A DNA stretch of 64,000 nucleotides from Ktedonobacter robiniae (GTDB lineage Bacteria > Chloroflexota > Ktedonobacteria > Ktedonobacterales > Ktedonobacteraceae). The DNA is taken from positions 1,302,001 through 1,366,000 of the forward strand of contig NZ_BNJG01000003.1 in NCBI RefSeq assembly GCF_016587375.1. Reading direction: 5' to 3'. The position numbers and the translations under genes were made by a program. The notes under the pieces are model-generated. The model was not told the origin of the DNA and ran no database searches. It saw only the letters and a program-made list of their open reading frames with translations. Within the stretch, counting starts at the first letter, position 1, and each line of letters begins with the position of its first letter. Below are positions 41,762-50,066 of this stretch, piece after piece.

Positions 41762-41835
41762 CTCTCGCACCTACGGAGCTCAGGGGTATAAGTGGTAGGC
41801 GCATGGCGTGGGCAATTGCCCACGCCATGCGCCTA
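41762..41835. repeat. Hairpin-motif plus long palindrome element, copy C (interrupted by IS256)
   Basis: The motif at 41762-41787 (stem GC-A-CC-TAC-GG-A-GC, then TCAGGGGT) is followed at 41788 by a palindrome that breaks off at 41835. Its end resumes beyond the IS at 43127-43134 (CCACTTAT). Removing the IS and one TGCGCCTA copy gives a perfect 56-bp palindrome (28-bp arms, no loop). Confidence 0.85.
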
Positions 41836-43118
41836 GGCAGTATGTCAAGTACTGTGTAAAAGGACAAGATCTGGCTGAGCTTGCGATGCTGGTGGCATCG
41901 TGAGCTTGTGGAAGGTCAAGCCGCGAATGACGGCATAGAAGAGCAGCAGACAGCTCCCCTCATTGCGAAACGCGGCAGCCATCTTGTGCGAACGACGTTT
42001 GACTTCTCCAAAGAGCCGCTCACTGACATTGTTGGTGCGAATGGTCTTCCAGTGCGTCTTCGGAAAGGCGTAAAAGGTGAGACAAGCCTCCAGATCCCGC
42101 TGCAAGCACTCTACCGCGGTGGGATAGACCTTCTGGTACTTCTCAAGGAAAGCAGCCACGGCTTGATCGGCCTGCTGTCGGCTTTCTTGGGAAAAGAGGG
42201 CTTTGAGCTCAAGTTCAAGCTGTTCTCGCTGCTTGCTCGGAACGTAACTGAGCACGTTCTCCATCTTGTGCAGAACACAGCGTTGTCTCTGTGCGGTCGG
42301 GAAGTGCTTGGTGATGGCATTGAGCATGGCTCGGTTGCCATCACTGATCCAGAGCCCGATTTCCTTGACTCCTCGTGCTTTGAGATCCTCCATGAGATCT
42401 TCCCACGCCTGCTGATTCTCCCGATCCCCCACGCGAAAAGCCAGCACTTCTCGCTCTCCGGTGATGGCAATGCCCACCACCGCCAAGATGGGCATCTTGC
42501 AGCCTTCGCTCTGGTAGATCACGGTGAAGTAGGTCCCATCGGCAAAGGCGTAGGCATAGCGCTGAGCTAGGGGACGGGCTTTCCACTGCTCATACTCCTC
42601 TTGCAGCGTATGAAACACCCGCGAGACGGTTGAGGCACTCGGATGCAAACCGGTTAATGTCTCGATGATCTCTCCGACTTGAGCCATGCTCACTCCTTTG
42701 ATGAACATGTCTTGCATGGCGCCATCCAGCTCGTCGCGGCGGCGATGATAACGCTCAAACAACTGCGTGTGATACCCTCCTCGCGTGCGAGGAACGGGCA
42801 CATCGGCGATTTCTCCCACAGTGGTGTCCAGATGACGGCTGTAGTGTCCGTTGCGTTGATCTCGACGGTGTTGGCTGCGCTCATACGGCTTGGCTCCAAT
42901 AAAGGCCGTCACTTCTTCTTCCAGCACATTGATGAATGCGATGCGAACGGCGTACTGGAGTCGCTCTTTCACCAGCTGCTCAAAGGCCTCTTGACGGGTG
43001 ATGATGTCTTCGCTAGAGTGATCGTAAAGGGTCATGGCTATCCTCCTGGTTCAGTTTTACTACATTTTCCAGTTCAGGATACCAGACCTTTTTTTTACAC
43101 ACCACTCAGAATACTGCC
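41836..43118 (-). mobile_element. IS256-family insertion sequence, complete
   Basis: 1283 bp. Left end GGCAGTATGTCAAGTACTGT and right end (inverted) GGCAGTATTCTGAGTGGTGT share a terminal inverted repeat of about 26 bp (GGCAGTAT-N4-AGT-N2-TGTGTAAAA). Flanks carry an exact 8-bp target duplication TGCGCCTA at 41828-41835 and 43119-43126. An 8-bp duplication is normal for this family. It carries one intact transposase gene. Confidence 0.95.
41845..43035 (-). CDS. IS256-family (mutator type) transposase
   Basis: 396 residues. Contains the DDE residues in contexts typical of the family: YAFADGTYFTVI, LWISDGNRAMLNAITKHFP (second Asp), and NNVSERLFGEVKRRSHKMAA (Glu). FPTAQRQRCVLHKMENVL is the family signature. 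The frame is intact, so the element may be active. Confidence 0.96.
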   Translation of the reverse strand: MTLYDHSSEDIITRQEAFEQLVKERLQYAVRIAFINVLEEEVTAFIGAKPYERSQHRRDQRNGHYSRHLDTTVGEIADVPVPRTRGGYHTQLFERYHRRRDELDGAMQDMFIKGVSMAQVGEIIETLTGLHPSASTVSRVFHTLQEEYEQWKARPLAQRYAYAFADGTYFTVIYQSEGCKMPILAVVGIAITGEREVLAFRVGDRENQQAWEDLMEDLKARGVKEIGLWISDGNRAMLNAITKHFPTAQRQRCVLHKMENVLSYVPSKQREQLELELKALFSQESRQQADQAVAAFLEKYQKVYPTAVECLQRDLEACLTFYAFPKTHWKTIRTNNVSERLFGEVKRRSHKMAAAFRNEGSCLLLFYAVIRGLTFHKLTMPPASQAQPDLVLLHST

Positions 43119-43135
43119 TGCGCCTACCACTTATT

Positions 43136-43451
43136 ATAAAACATATTTAACAAATATTAATCAGAAAATAGACTAAAGCGAAAAAGCCTTGATTTATAAC
43201 GTTCAATTAGGTAATGTGTATTTGAATGCACTACTTTGATAGTTTTATGGAGAGCGTCTTATGAGTTTCAAGGACGTCCAATTTTTGGATGTCTGCCAGC
43301 GGAAAGGAGGAGGGGATATAGAACGAGGAGAGACTGAACAATTGCGATATCGATGACAGGCTGTTATCGATAGCACAAGGGAGCAGAAGATGCATCCTTC
43401 GCCGCTTTACATGTGATTGTAAGCACTACCACCCAGACAAGGAGCACCAGT
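43136..43451. other. Non-coding gap
   Basis: About 316 nt to the right of the IS. No supported gene. The ribosome site AAGGAG at 43439 belongs to the next gene. Confidence 0.4.
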
Positions 43452-43949
43452 ATGCAAAAAGTGTCCCTGCGCAAGGTTAAAACGCCGATGAGCTATATAC
43501 AGGACATCGACGAGGAGGTAATGCACTTCTCCTTACAGGGGCTTCTGCCGCCTGGCCATACGCTTGCGTTGAACACGACACTTGGCACGCTTTCCCATCT
43601 CGTCTGCGAACAGGATCGCCCACATATGCTGATGGAACAGCAATTTACCACCAGCGAGATCTGCGTCCTGCTACCCCTGTTGGAATCTTACCCGTATTAT
43701 TGTCCCTACGAAGTGCTACTCGCCAGTTTCGCCAGTGGCCGTGTCACTGAAACGACCATTGCTCGGTGTCGCGAACGCCTGCAAGAGGCTCAAGAGGCAG
43801 GTGTGTGGGACCAGGAGATGCGTCCCGTGCGCAATGTGCTCTCGCGCACGCGTATCAAAACACGCTCCTTCGGTATTGAGATTTCATCCATTTTAGAAAC
43901 TGGCTATATACTCATGTATATGCCGAATCGGAGACGCGCAGAAATTTAA
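43452..43949 (+). CDS. Small protein with OmpR-like winged-helix C-terminus
   Basis: 165 residues from ATG 43452 (AAGGAG 8 nt upstream). No receiver domain is visible. The C-terminal half follows the OmpR/PhoB output pattern: TTSEICVLLPLLESYPYYCP, YEVLLASFA, then RNVLSRTRIKTRSFGIEISS and LETGYILM (compare I..LR.K....GI.I.TV.G.GY.L). It may be a stand-alone DNA-binding protein (inference). Confidence 0.65.
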   Translation: MQKVSLRKVKTPMSYIQDIDEEVMHFSLQGLLPPGHTLALNTTLGTLSHLVCEQDRPHMLMEQQFTTSEICVLLPLLESYPYYCPYEVLLASFASGRVTETTIARCRERLQEAQEAGVWDQEMRPVRNVLSRTRIKTRSFGIEISSILETGYILMYMPNRRRAEI

Positions 43950-44420
43950 TCGTATGCTGTTCGACTAGGAACGTACATTGTAGTACAAAGTCTATACAGG
44001 CTACTTCCATTTCTAGCTTTCTACGCGCGGTGCATATACCTGCCGGTACCCCGGGCTGGCAGGTATCGGTTCACAAGAAATAAATGCGCTTCACAACGCC
44101 AAGTGTGGTTTTACACGTGGTGATCTTCCTCCCTACCCTTCGCCCCACCCCCAACTATTATTAGTGCAGGCGTTCTTTTCTTGAGGTGCTATGGCATGTA
44201 AGCAAGCTCCAGTGGCCAATCGACTATAAAGTATGGCTGTCCTGCCGCGCCACCGCAACCCACCCAGTTCGCTCGCTATTGCGGTGACGCAACAAGTACA
44301 AACCTCGGAACAAATGAAACATCGTCCTTCTCCAGAGTAACACATTTCCAAGCACAATTCCAGCGAAAAGTATAAAAAATTTATAAAAAATGTGCGTTGC
44401 ATTTATACAGAAGATTGGTA

Positions 44421-44463
44421 TAAGACATTACAAAGCTTATACCAAAAGCTTTGTAATGTCTTA
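44421..44463. repeat. Perfect inverted repeat
   Basis: Arms TAAGACATTACAAAGCTT (44421-44438) and the complement at 44446-44463, loop ATACCAA. Just left of element copy D. Confidence 0.75.
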
Positions 44464-44470
44464 CTGAAGA

Positions 44471-44550
44471 CTTCTCGCCACTACGTGGCTCGCAGGGGTT
44501 ATATGCTGCGGTGAGGCAAGGCCTGCGGCCTTGCCTCACCGCAGCATATA
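44471..44550. repeat. Hairpin-motif plus long palindrome element, copy D
   Basis: The motif at 44471-44499 has stem GCCAC-TAC-GTGGC then TCGCAGGGGT. It is identical over 30 nt (44470-44499) to copy E at 54363-54392. The palindrome follows with perfect 24-bp arms (44500-44523, 44527-44550). Confidence 0.85.
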
Positions 44551-44618
44551 GGGGGAGTTTAGTGATTTTGATGGCTTATCCGCAAAGAAAAGATAGCAGG
44601 GTTCAAGCTGGTCTGTTA

Positions 44619-44730
44619 AATAAGGGTATGGAACGCGGGTGAAGGCTCGCGCCTTTCCCATCGCACTATATAACCCCAATATCGATAAGGGTATGGAGCA
44701 CAGGCGAAGGCTCACGCTCCATACCCTTAT
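44619..44730. repeat. 34-bp direct repeat with inverted arm
   Basis: Copies at 44619-44652 and 44684-44717 share AAGGGTATGGA...GGCGAAGGCTC-type sequence (about 85% identical). The second also pairs with 44716-44730 as a 15-bp perfect stem ATAAGGGTATGGAGC. Confidence 0.65.
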
Positions 44731-45242
44731 TACCCGCGCCGCAGGCATGATAAAGATGAGAAGACAGCTAGGAGATGACAAGAAGCCGAACACCCTATAC
44801 TTCATCCAGGTGCAGTGCAAAAGAGTGCCTGTCTCCTTGTTCGCGCAGAGATAGGTACTTACGGAGTATTGTCAGCGTATTGCGTTCTCCGTAGGGATAC
44901 CGTGCCAGGCCCTCAAGAGAGGGAGAGCTTCCACGTTTGTTCGCGTTCATGCTCACCTGGACTGCGACCCAGGGCGAGCTCCGTTCTCACGGATGACTCT
45001 TCATCGATGGGTGGAGATGCAAGAGTCACGCGCACAATGCAGAAGACACTCTGTTACACGGTAGAAGACGCTAGTTACCTACAAGGTATGCCAGGCAGCA
45101 AGGCCGCGTGGTATAAGACGCGGCAAGGGGGTAGAGAGCAGTCGCTATGGGAGGTCATAGCGCGCGGCTCTCCCGCCCTGGCTGCGGGGCATTAGTACCT
45201 TATTCGATGGGGATTGGCTGTGTTTTCGAAGGGAGTAACCTT

Positions 45243-46049
45243 GTGTTTCAGTTGCAGCTCTGGCGGGTGCGGGGGATCAACGCCATTCGTGTATGCTTCG
45301 GCCTCACCTGGCTGGTCAATGCCTGGTTTGCCTGGCAGCCTGGTTTCCTCACGGCGATGACGGCACATGCCGTGGCGACATTGCCTGGCCAGCCCACGTT
45401 CATTCAGAGCTGGATACACCTTTGGTTGTCCATCCTTAGCATCAATCCTGCCTTCTTTTCCGGTCTTATCGCCTTGTTAGAGACAGTCATCAGTCTAGGT
45501 CTGCTGGCAGGCACCCTGACCAATGTGATCTGCCTGGTGGGAATTGTGCTCTCACTCTTTCTCTGGTCGACGGCTGAAGGCTTTGTGTTGCCTTATAACG
45601 TCATCAGCCCCGGCGCGATGCTGACGTATACCCTGGTCTTTCTTGGTCTCATCGTCGGAAACGCGGGTTATCCCTTTGGGCTTGACCGCTTCCTCTGTAC
45701 GTGGCTGGGACGCTGGTATTTTCTTTCATCCGCATCCAGCCAGGTGATTCATAAACCACAAACGCAATTCGATTTACAAGATCCATATAACCAGGTACTC
45801 TGGCTTCCCCCACGTGGCTCCGCGCATATGAGTACACAAGTAATGCCCGCAACTCGCGCCTCCAGGTTCTCAAGAGATGAAACGGGTCACCCAGACCAGG
45901 CCTTCGAGACATATAGTAGCAACACACAATCGCGCTTAAACGCCATTCGCGGACAACGCCTCTCGCCCTTGTATATAGATCGACTAGATCGACGCGACCC
46001 ACGCTCACATGACGCACACACACAAACACCTGGACCTATCGCTCACTAA
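45243..46049 (+). CDS. DoxX-like membrane protein
   Basis: 268 residues from GTG 45243 (AAGGGAG 7 nt upstream); an upstream ATG at 45207 is less well placed. Four helices in the DoxX-like arrangement: NAIRVCFGLTWLVNAWFAW, FFSGLIALLETVISLGLLAG, NVICLVGIVLSLFLWSTAE, and AMLTYTLVFLGLIVGNAG. The C-terminal ~90 residues are polar and low-complexity, with many S, R and H. Function unknown. It is followed by another membrane protein gene in the same direction. Confidence 0.75.
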   Translation: MFQLQLWRVRGINAIRVCFGLTWLVNAWFAWQPGFLTAMTAHAVATLPGQPTFIQSWIHLWLSILSINPAFFSGLIALLETVISLGLLAGTLTNVICLVGIVLSLFLWSTAEGFVLPYNVISPGAMLTYTLVFLGLIVGNAGYPFGLDRFLCTWLGRWYFLSSASSQVIHKPQTQFDLQDPYNQVLWLPPRGSAHMSTQVMPATRASRFSRDETGHPDQAFETYSSNTQSRLNAIRGQRLSPLYIDRLDRRDPRSHDAHTQTPGPIAH

Positions 46050-46161
46050 CATGCCCATTTAATATGTCGTATGGCATTTCCTGGTTCACCTGGCATTGCC
46101 AGTTCAGCGCCTGGCTGTCCGTCTGAAGAGGTAGACAGCGAGAGAAGTGGAGTAGGTAAGT

Positions 46162-48291
46162 ATGTCTTCGTACCAAGACTCGGCTCGATTTGCCAATTCG
46201 CGCCCACTAGGAGTACTTAATCCAGCATCTGGTGCTGGCTTTATGCAGTCGCTCAATGCGCCAGACAACAAGGCGGCAAGCTCTGTCCAGGAGAGCTTTA
46301 CCTTTACTGGCGAGGCCCTGGCTCGCGATACCTGGGGCGAGCGCTATGGCTTCTGGATTGTGCTCTGCTTTACCCTGGCCTTTGCGCTCTTCCTGATCGT
46401 CATGATCCTGGCGGGAAATGTGCCTGGCAAGAGTTTCCCACTCAAGAGCATCTCTGATATCATGCAATTTGCCGGCGAATGCATTGGTCTCTTCTTCTGT
46501 GTACGCGTCGCCTTGCGTCTACAGCGTGTCACGCGCCAGCTCAAGCAGGAGCTAAGACAGAAAGAGGCCTGGAAGCATAGCCCCAACGAGACAGCGCAGG
46601 CCCGCGCGACCTACCAGGCCGCTCAACGCGCCTTCCTGGCCTGGACCTGCCTGGCCATCGCTATCGCCCTCTACGCCAGTGGCCAGGCCGTCTGGACCAG
46701 CTATGATGTACGCATGAACTCCGCTGATGTGCCTTTTCCTGGCCTCTATGATATCGGCTTCGTCGCCTGTTATCCCTTCTTCCTGCTCGGCACACTCTTG
46801 CTCACACGGCGTAATAAAGCGGCAGTGGGGCGTGTGCGTCTCCTGCTAGATGCTCTGGCGGTTATCGGGGCCGCGCTGGCTATCTCCTGGTTTTTCCTGC
46901 TCAATCCCTTGATCGCAAGCCTTGCTCAGCAGCCAAGTCAGGGTGCGGCCTTTCTCTCGGTCTATTTTCCGACAGGCGATCTCTTCCTGGTGGCAGTCGG
47001 CGCACTACTGATGTTCAGCCCACTCTCGAATCGCGATCAGCAGTCTGTCTTTATGCGCCTCTGTCTCGGCCTTTTCTGCCTGGCTGTGACAGATAGCCTG
47101 CTCGCCTACTATTCGCTCTCGTTCAGCTTCAACACCGGCACCTTGCAGGATGTGCTCTGGCCGCTGAGCATGGCCCTCATTGGCCTGGCCGCTATCGAAT
47201 ATCCTCTAAGTATCGCACGCGGACAGGTGCAGCAGGCCAATACACAGAACGCTCGTATTGTGGCAACCTCGCTCTCTGCGCGCAACCAGAACTCGCAGAC
47301 GGCAGGTATCGCTCAGGCCATCGCGCCCTTTATCCTGATCCTCCTGACCTGTGCCCTGCTGCTAACGGTTGTGGCCCCTAAAGGTGGCCAGATTCTGATG
47401 CAGGCTGACCTGGTTGCCCTCGGACTGGTACTCATTATCATCGTACGCCAGGCGTTGACGTTGATTGAGAATAACCGCCTGACCATGCAGATGCGCGGCG
47501 AGCTGGTTATCTCGCGCCGCGAGCTCCAGGTGACGCGCCGTGAAGCGGACGAGGCCTCACGTAGCGCACAGAATAAACAGGTGCTCGAAGAGGGCATTAC
47601 ACTCTTGAGAGAGGTGCATGCACGCGTAGCCAGGGGCGATATCGCGGCTCGCGCACCCACGGTTCCTGGACCCTTGCTCCCAATCGCTATCAGCCTGAAC
47701 CTGATGCTTGACCGCCTAAGCTCGCTCTCAGAACGCGGCTCACGCTATGATCGCCTGGTACAGGATTGTCGCGCGCTCCAGCAAGGGATCGAGCGCCTGA
47801 CACAGGGCAAACCAGTTATGCCAAATAATCAACCTCCAGTGAATCATCCCGAATTGCGGGCGCTCTTCCTTGGTCTCAGTCATTTACAGCGCTCGCAGGA
47901 TAGCCAGCAGCGTCGCCAACAGGGCAGTCTCTCGACCTTAAACAACCTGATGCGTCGCTTCCGCGATTCCATCTACGAGATTCGCCGCTCGCCCCTCTTT
48001 GAGGAGCAGGCCCAGGTAAACTTTGAGCGTATGCTCCTCGACCGCGTCATACGCGAGCTAGATCTGATGGAGCAACAGATTCAGAACCTGCTCGGCAAGA
48101 ACATCGACGCCCAGGCACTGACACCTATCTCCATGCCACAGGCATATCAACTGGAGGCGCCTACTCCGTCGAGACGTGCTCAAGAGGCGGGAGCAAGCGA
48201 ACGTGTTCAGCAAAGCCAGCCGTTCAACGGCAAGTCACAGCGTCTTTATAATCCATATCAGCGTATTCGTCGTAACACAGACGAGCAGTAG
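46162..48291 (+). CDS. Large multi-TM protein with HAMP-like coiled region
   Basis: 709 residues. A good ribosome site (GGAGTAGG) lies upstream. An N-terminal cytoplasmic part is followed by about ten helices, e.g. FWIVLCFTLAFALFLIVMIL, LLLDALAVIGAALAISWFFL, IAPFILILLTCALLLTVVA. Then a coiled coil with a HAMP-like segment (VHARVARGDIAARAP, ISLNLMLDRLSSLSERG) and further helices. The HAMP-type part plus membrane domain suggest signal reception. No kinase or cyclase domain is present. It is 98 nt upstream of the pseudokinase gene, a likely partner (inference). Confidence 0.75.
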   Translation: MSSYQDSARFANSRPLGVLNPASGAGFMQSLNAPDNKAASSVQESFTFTGEALARDTWGERYGFWIVLCFTLAFALFLIVMILAGNVPGKSFPLKSISDIMQFAGECIGLFFCVRVALRLQRVTRQLKQELRQKEAWKHSPNETAQARATYQAAQRAFLAWTCLAIAIALYASGQAVWTSYDVRMNSADVPFPGLYDIGFVACYPFFLLGTLLLTRRNKAAVGRVRLLLDALAVIGAALAISWFFLLNPLIASLAQQPSQGAAFLSVYFPTGDLFLVAVGALLMFSPLSNRDQQSVFMRLCLGLFCLAVTDSLLAYYSLSFSFNTGTLQDVLWPLSMALIGLAAIEYPLSIARGQVQQANTQNARIVATSLSARNQNSQTAGIAQAIAPFILILLTCALLLTVVAPKGGQILMQADLVALGLVLIIIVRQALTLIENNRLTMQMRGELVISRRELQVTRREADEASRSAQNKQVLEEGITLLREVHARVARGDIAARAPTVPGPLLPIAISLNLMLDRLSSLSERGSRYDRLVQDCRALQQGIERLTQGKPVMPNNQPPVNHPELRALFLGLSHLQRSQDSQQRRQQGSLSTLNNLMRRFRDSIYEIRRSPLFEEQAQVNFERMLLDRVIRELDLMEQQIQNLLGKNIDAQALTPISMPQAYQLEAPTPSRRAQEAGASERVQQSQPFNGKSQRLYNPYQRIRRNTDEQ

Positions 48292-48389
48292 GTAGCCAGT
48301 TCGGGGTAGGTCCTCCTTGTGTGGGAGACGAAAACTACCCCCGAGCACCCTGTTTTGTTGCTGGGCAGTGCGCAGAAAGGTCGGTCGAG

Positions 48390-50024
48390 ATGAACTCGCG
48401 TAGGGATCAGGCGGACTCACAACTCTATTCGCAGCAGTATGCCAGGGAGACCCTGGAGCATAGCTCCCCCTATCAACGGCATACGAGCGGCATTCGCTCC
48501 TCAGGTGTTCGCGAGAACGCGATGTATTCTTGCCTGGGGCAAGAGACGCATCCAATGCAGCCGGGCGAGATGATTTGCCAGTTCTGCGGCCACCTGACGG
48601 CGGGCGCACAATTGGGTATTTACCAGGTCCAACGCTTACTCGGCAGTGGACGCGGAGGTCATGCCTATCTCGCTATCCATGCGCGCTCCAAACAGCAGGT
48701 CGTGCTCAAGCTGTTTCCGCCTGATTCTATGAGTACGCCGTTGTGGGAGGAGGCACGCCGGGAGGCCAGGACCGCTGCCACGCTCAACCATCGCTCTATC
48801 CTGCCCGTCTTTAGCTGCACACACTGGCAACCAAACGGCCAGCAGGCTCCTGGCAAGCCCTTGCATGAACTGATCACAAAGTATAGCGCCAGGGACCAGT
48901 ATCTGCTCACGCTGTGCCAGTATACCCATGCTAACCTGACACAGTTTATCGCATACTATGAGAAGCGCGAGGCGCAACAGGCATTAAAGGCGCGTGGTAT
49001 CTCGCTACGTAACCACCTGGTGACGCTTATCCAGCAAATAGGTTCGGCCCTCAGTTCCGCGCATGCACATCACCTTGTGCATGGCGCGCTCCTGCCCGGC
49101 AACATCTTACTCGATGGACGCGATCGCCTCTGGATCGCGGATTTTGGCCTGGCGCGGCTACACCCTCCCTTTGAACCTTATCTGGCCCCCGAGCTACAAG
49201 ACGTGGTACGTAGAGGAGCGCAAATCGGGCACTGGCAAGACTTCTGGCGAGTGGTTACACCTGCTAGCGATCAGTATATGCTGGCACAGGTCTGCGAGTT
49301 GCTCTTCACGCGTTTGCTCTCCTCTGAAGAGTATGAGAAGGCGCTGCCAGTCGTACGAAACGCTGCGCAGGCACTACCAGAACGCCGCTTCTCCAGCGTC
49401 GATGCCTTTCTTCACGAGCTGCTACCACAGTTGCGCTCCACCTCGGGGACAGCCTTCCCCACCGGTGCTAGCAACCCAATGCTTTCACAAAGTTCTAAGG
49501 CCACATCAGGTAGCAATCCAGTCCATGCTCCCCTGGCCACGAGTGCTTCCAGTCATGCTAGCTATCAGCGGGGAAGCTCGCCAGCGCAGGTACGAGCTAC
49601 TACTTCAGACAATTGCTATCTGCCATCGACTCTTCCTGGCAGCGCGCCCTCGTCATCAGAAATTGAGCAGTACCAGAAGATGATGAACTATGATCTTGCC
49701 GTATCACTTCCCTCCTCACCTGTTGACGAGTGGGAGAAAAAAGGCGACAAATTATTTACCGCCCACGACTACACCGGGGCTGTACGCGCCTATCGCCAGG
49801 CCCTGGCCCTGGATAACTATCGTTCAACACTCTGGCTCGCGCTAGGAGACGCCCACTTCGCGCTTGAAGAGTACAAAGAGGCCCTCTCAGGCTATGAAAA
49901 GGCCTTGCAGCTCAATCCTAACGACGCGCAAGCGTGGTCGAATCGTGGCACAGTCCTCGACGTCATGGGACGCAGGCAGGAGGCATTGGAATGTTATGAG
50001 CGCGCGGAACAGCTAGAGTCATAG
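48390..50024 (+). CDS. Pseudokinase (Ser/Thr kinase fold) with TPR domain
   Basis: 544 residues from ATG 48390 (AAAGG upstream). An N-terminal CxxC-type ribbon (ICQFCGHLTAG) precedes a protein-kinase fold. The G-loop LLGSGRGGHAYLA, the VVLKLFP lysine and DFGLARL are kept. The catalytic loop reads HGALLPGNILLDG instead of HRDxKPxN, so the catalytic Asp is missing. About residues 260-440 include a low-complexity linker; the end has two TPR repeats (AVRAYRQALALDNYRSTLWL, ALSGYEKALQLNPNDAQAW). It is probably a scaffold or allosteric partner, not an active kinase. Confidence 0.85.
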   Translation: MNSRRDQADSQLYSQQYARETLEHSSPYQRHTSGIRSSGVRENAMYSCLGQETHPMQPGEMICQFCGHLTAGAQLGIYQVQRLLGSGRGGHAYLAIHARSKQQVVLKLFPPDSMSTPLWEEARREARTAATLNHRSILPVFSCTHWQPNGQQAPGKPLHELITKYSARDQYLLTLCQYTHANLTQFIAYYEKREAQQALKARGISLRNHLVTLIQQIGSALSSAHAHHLVHGALLPGNILLDGRDRLWIADFGLARLHPPFEPYLAPELQDVVRRGAQIGHWQDFWRVVTPASDQYMLAQVCELLFTRLLSSEEYEKALPVVRNAAQALPERRFSSVDAFLHELLPQLRSTSGTAFPTGASNPMLSQSSKATSGSNPVHAPLATSASSHASYQRGSSPAQVRATTSDNCYLPSTLPGSAPSSSEIEQYQKMMNYDLAVSLPSSPVDEWEKKGDKLFTAHDYTGAVRAYRQALALDNYRSTLWLALGDAHFALEEYKEALSGYEKALQLNPNDAQAWSNRGTVLDVMGRRQEALECYERAEQLES

Positions 50025-50066
50025 CATATTAGCATAATATCTAGAAATCCAGAAACGAGGCATGGA

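Larger units (their letters stand above)
43950..45242. other. Large non-coding region with palindromes
   Basis: About 1.3 kb without a convincing gene. It holds two long palindromes and a tandem/inverted repeat (see 44421-44730). Open frames at 44133, 44639 and 44815 lack protein-like composition and ribosome sites. The 44830-45240 part ahead of the DoxX-like gene may be a long leader, but no known riboswitch was recognised. Confidence 0.5.

Noticed and set aside
44815..45195. 126-residue open frame
   Set aside because: No family, no ribosome site, Cys/Arg/Ser-rich random-like composition, and it overlaps the leader of the DoxX-like gene.
44830..45242. Riboswitch upstream of the DoxX-like gene
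   Set aside because: GC-rich sequence could fold, but I could not match any known riboswitch core.
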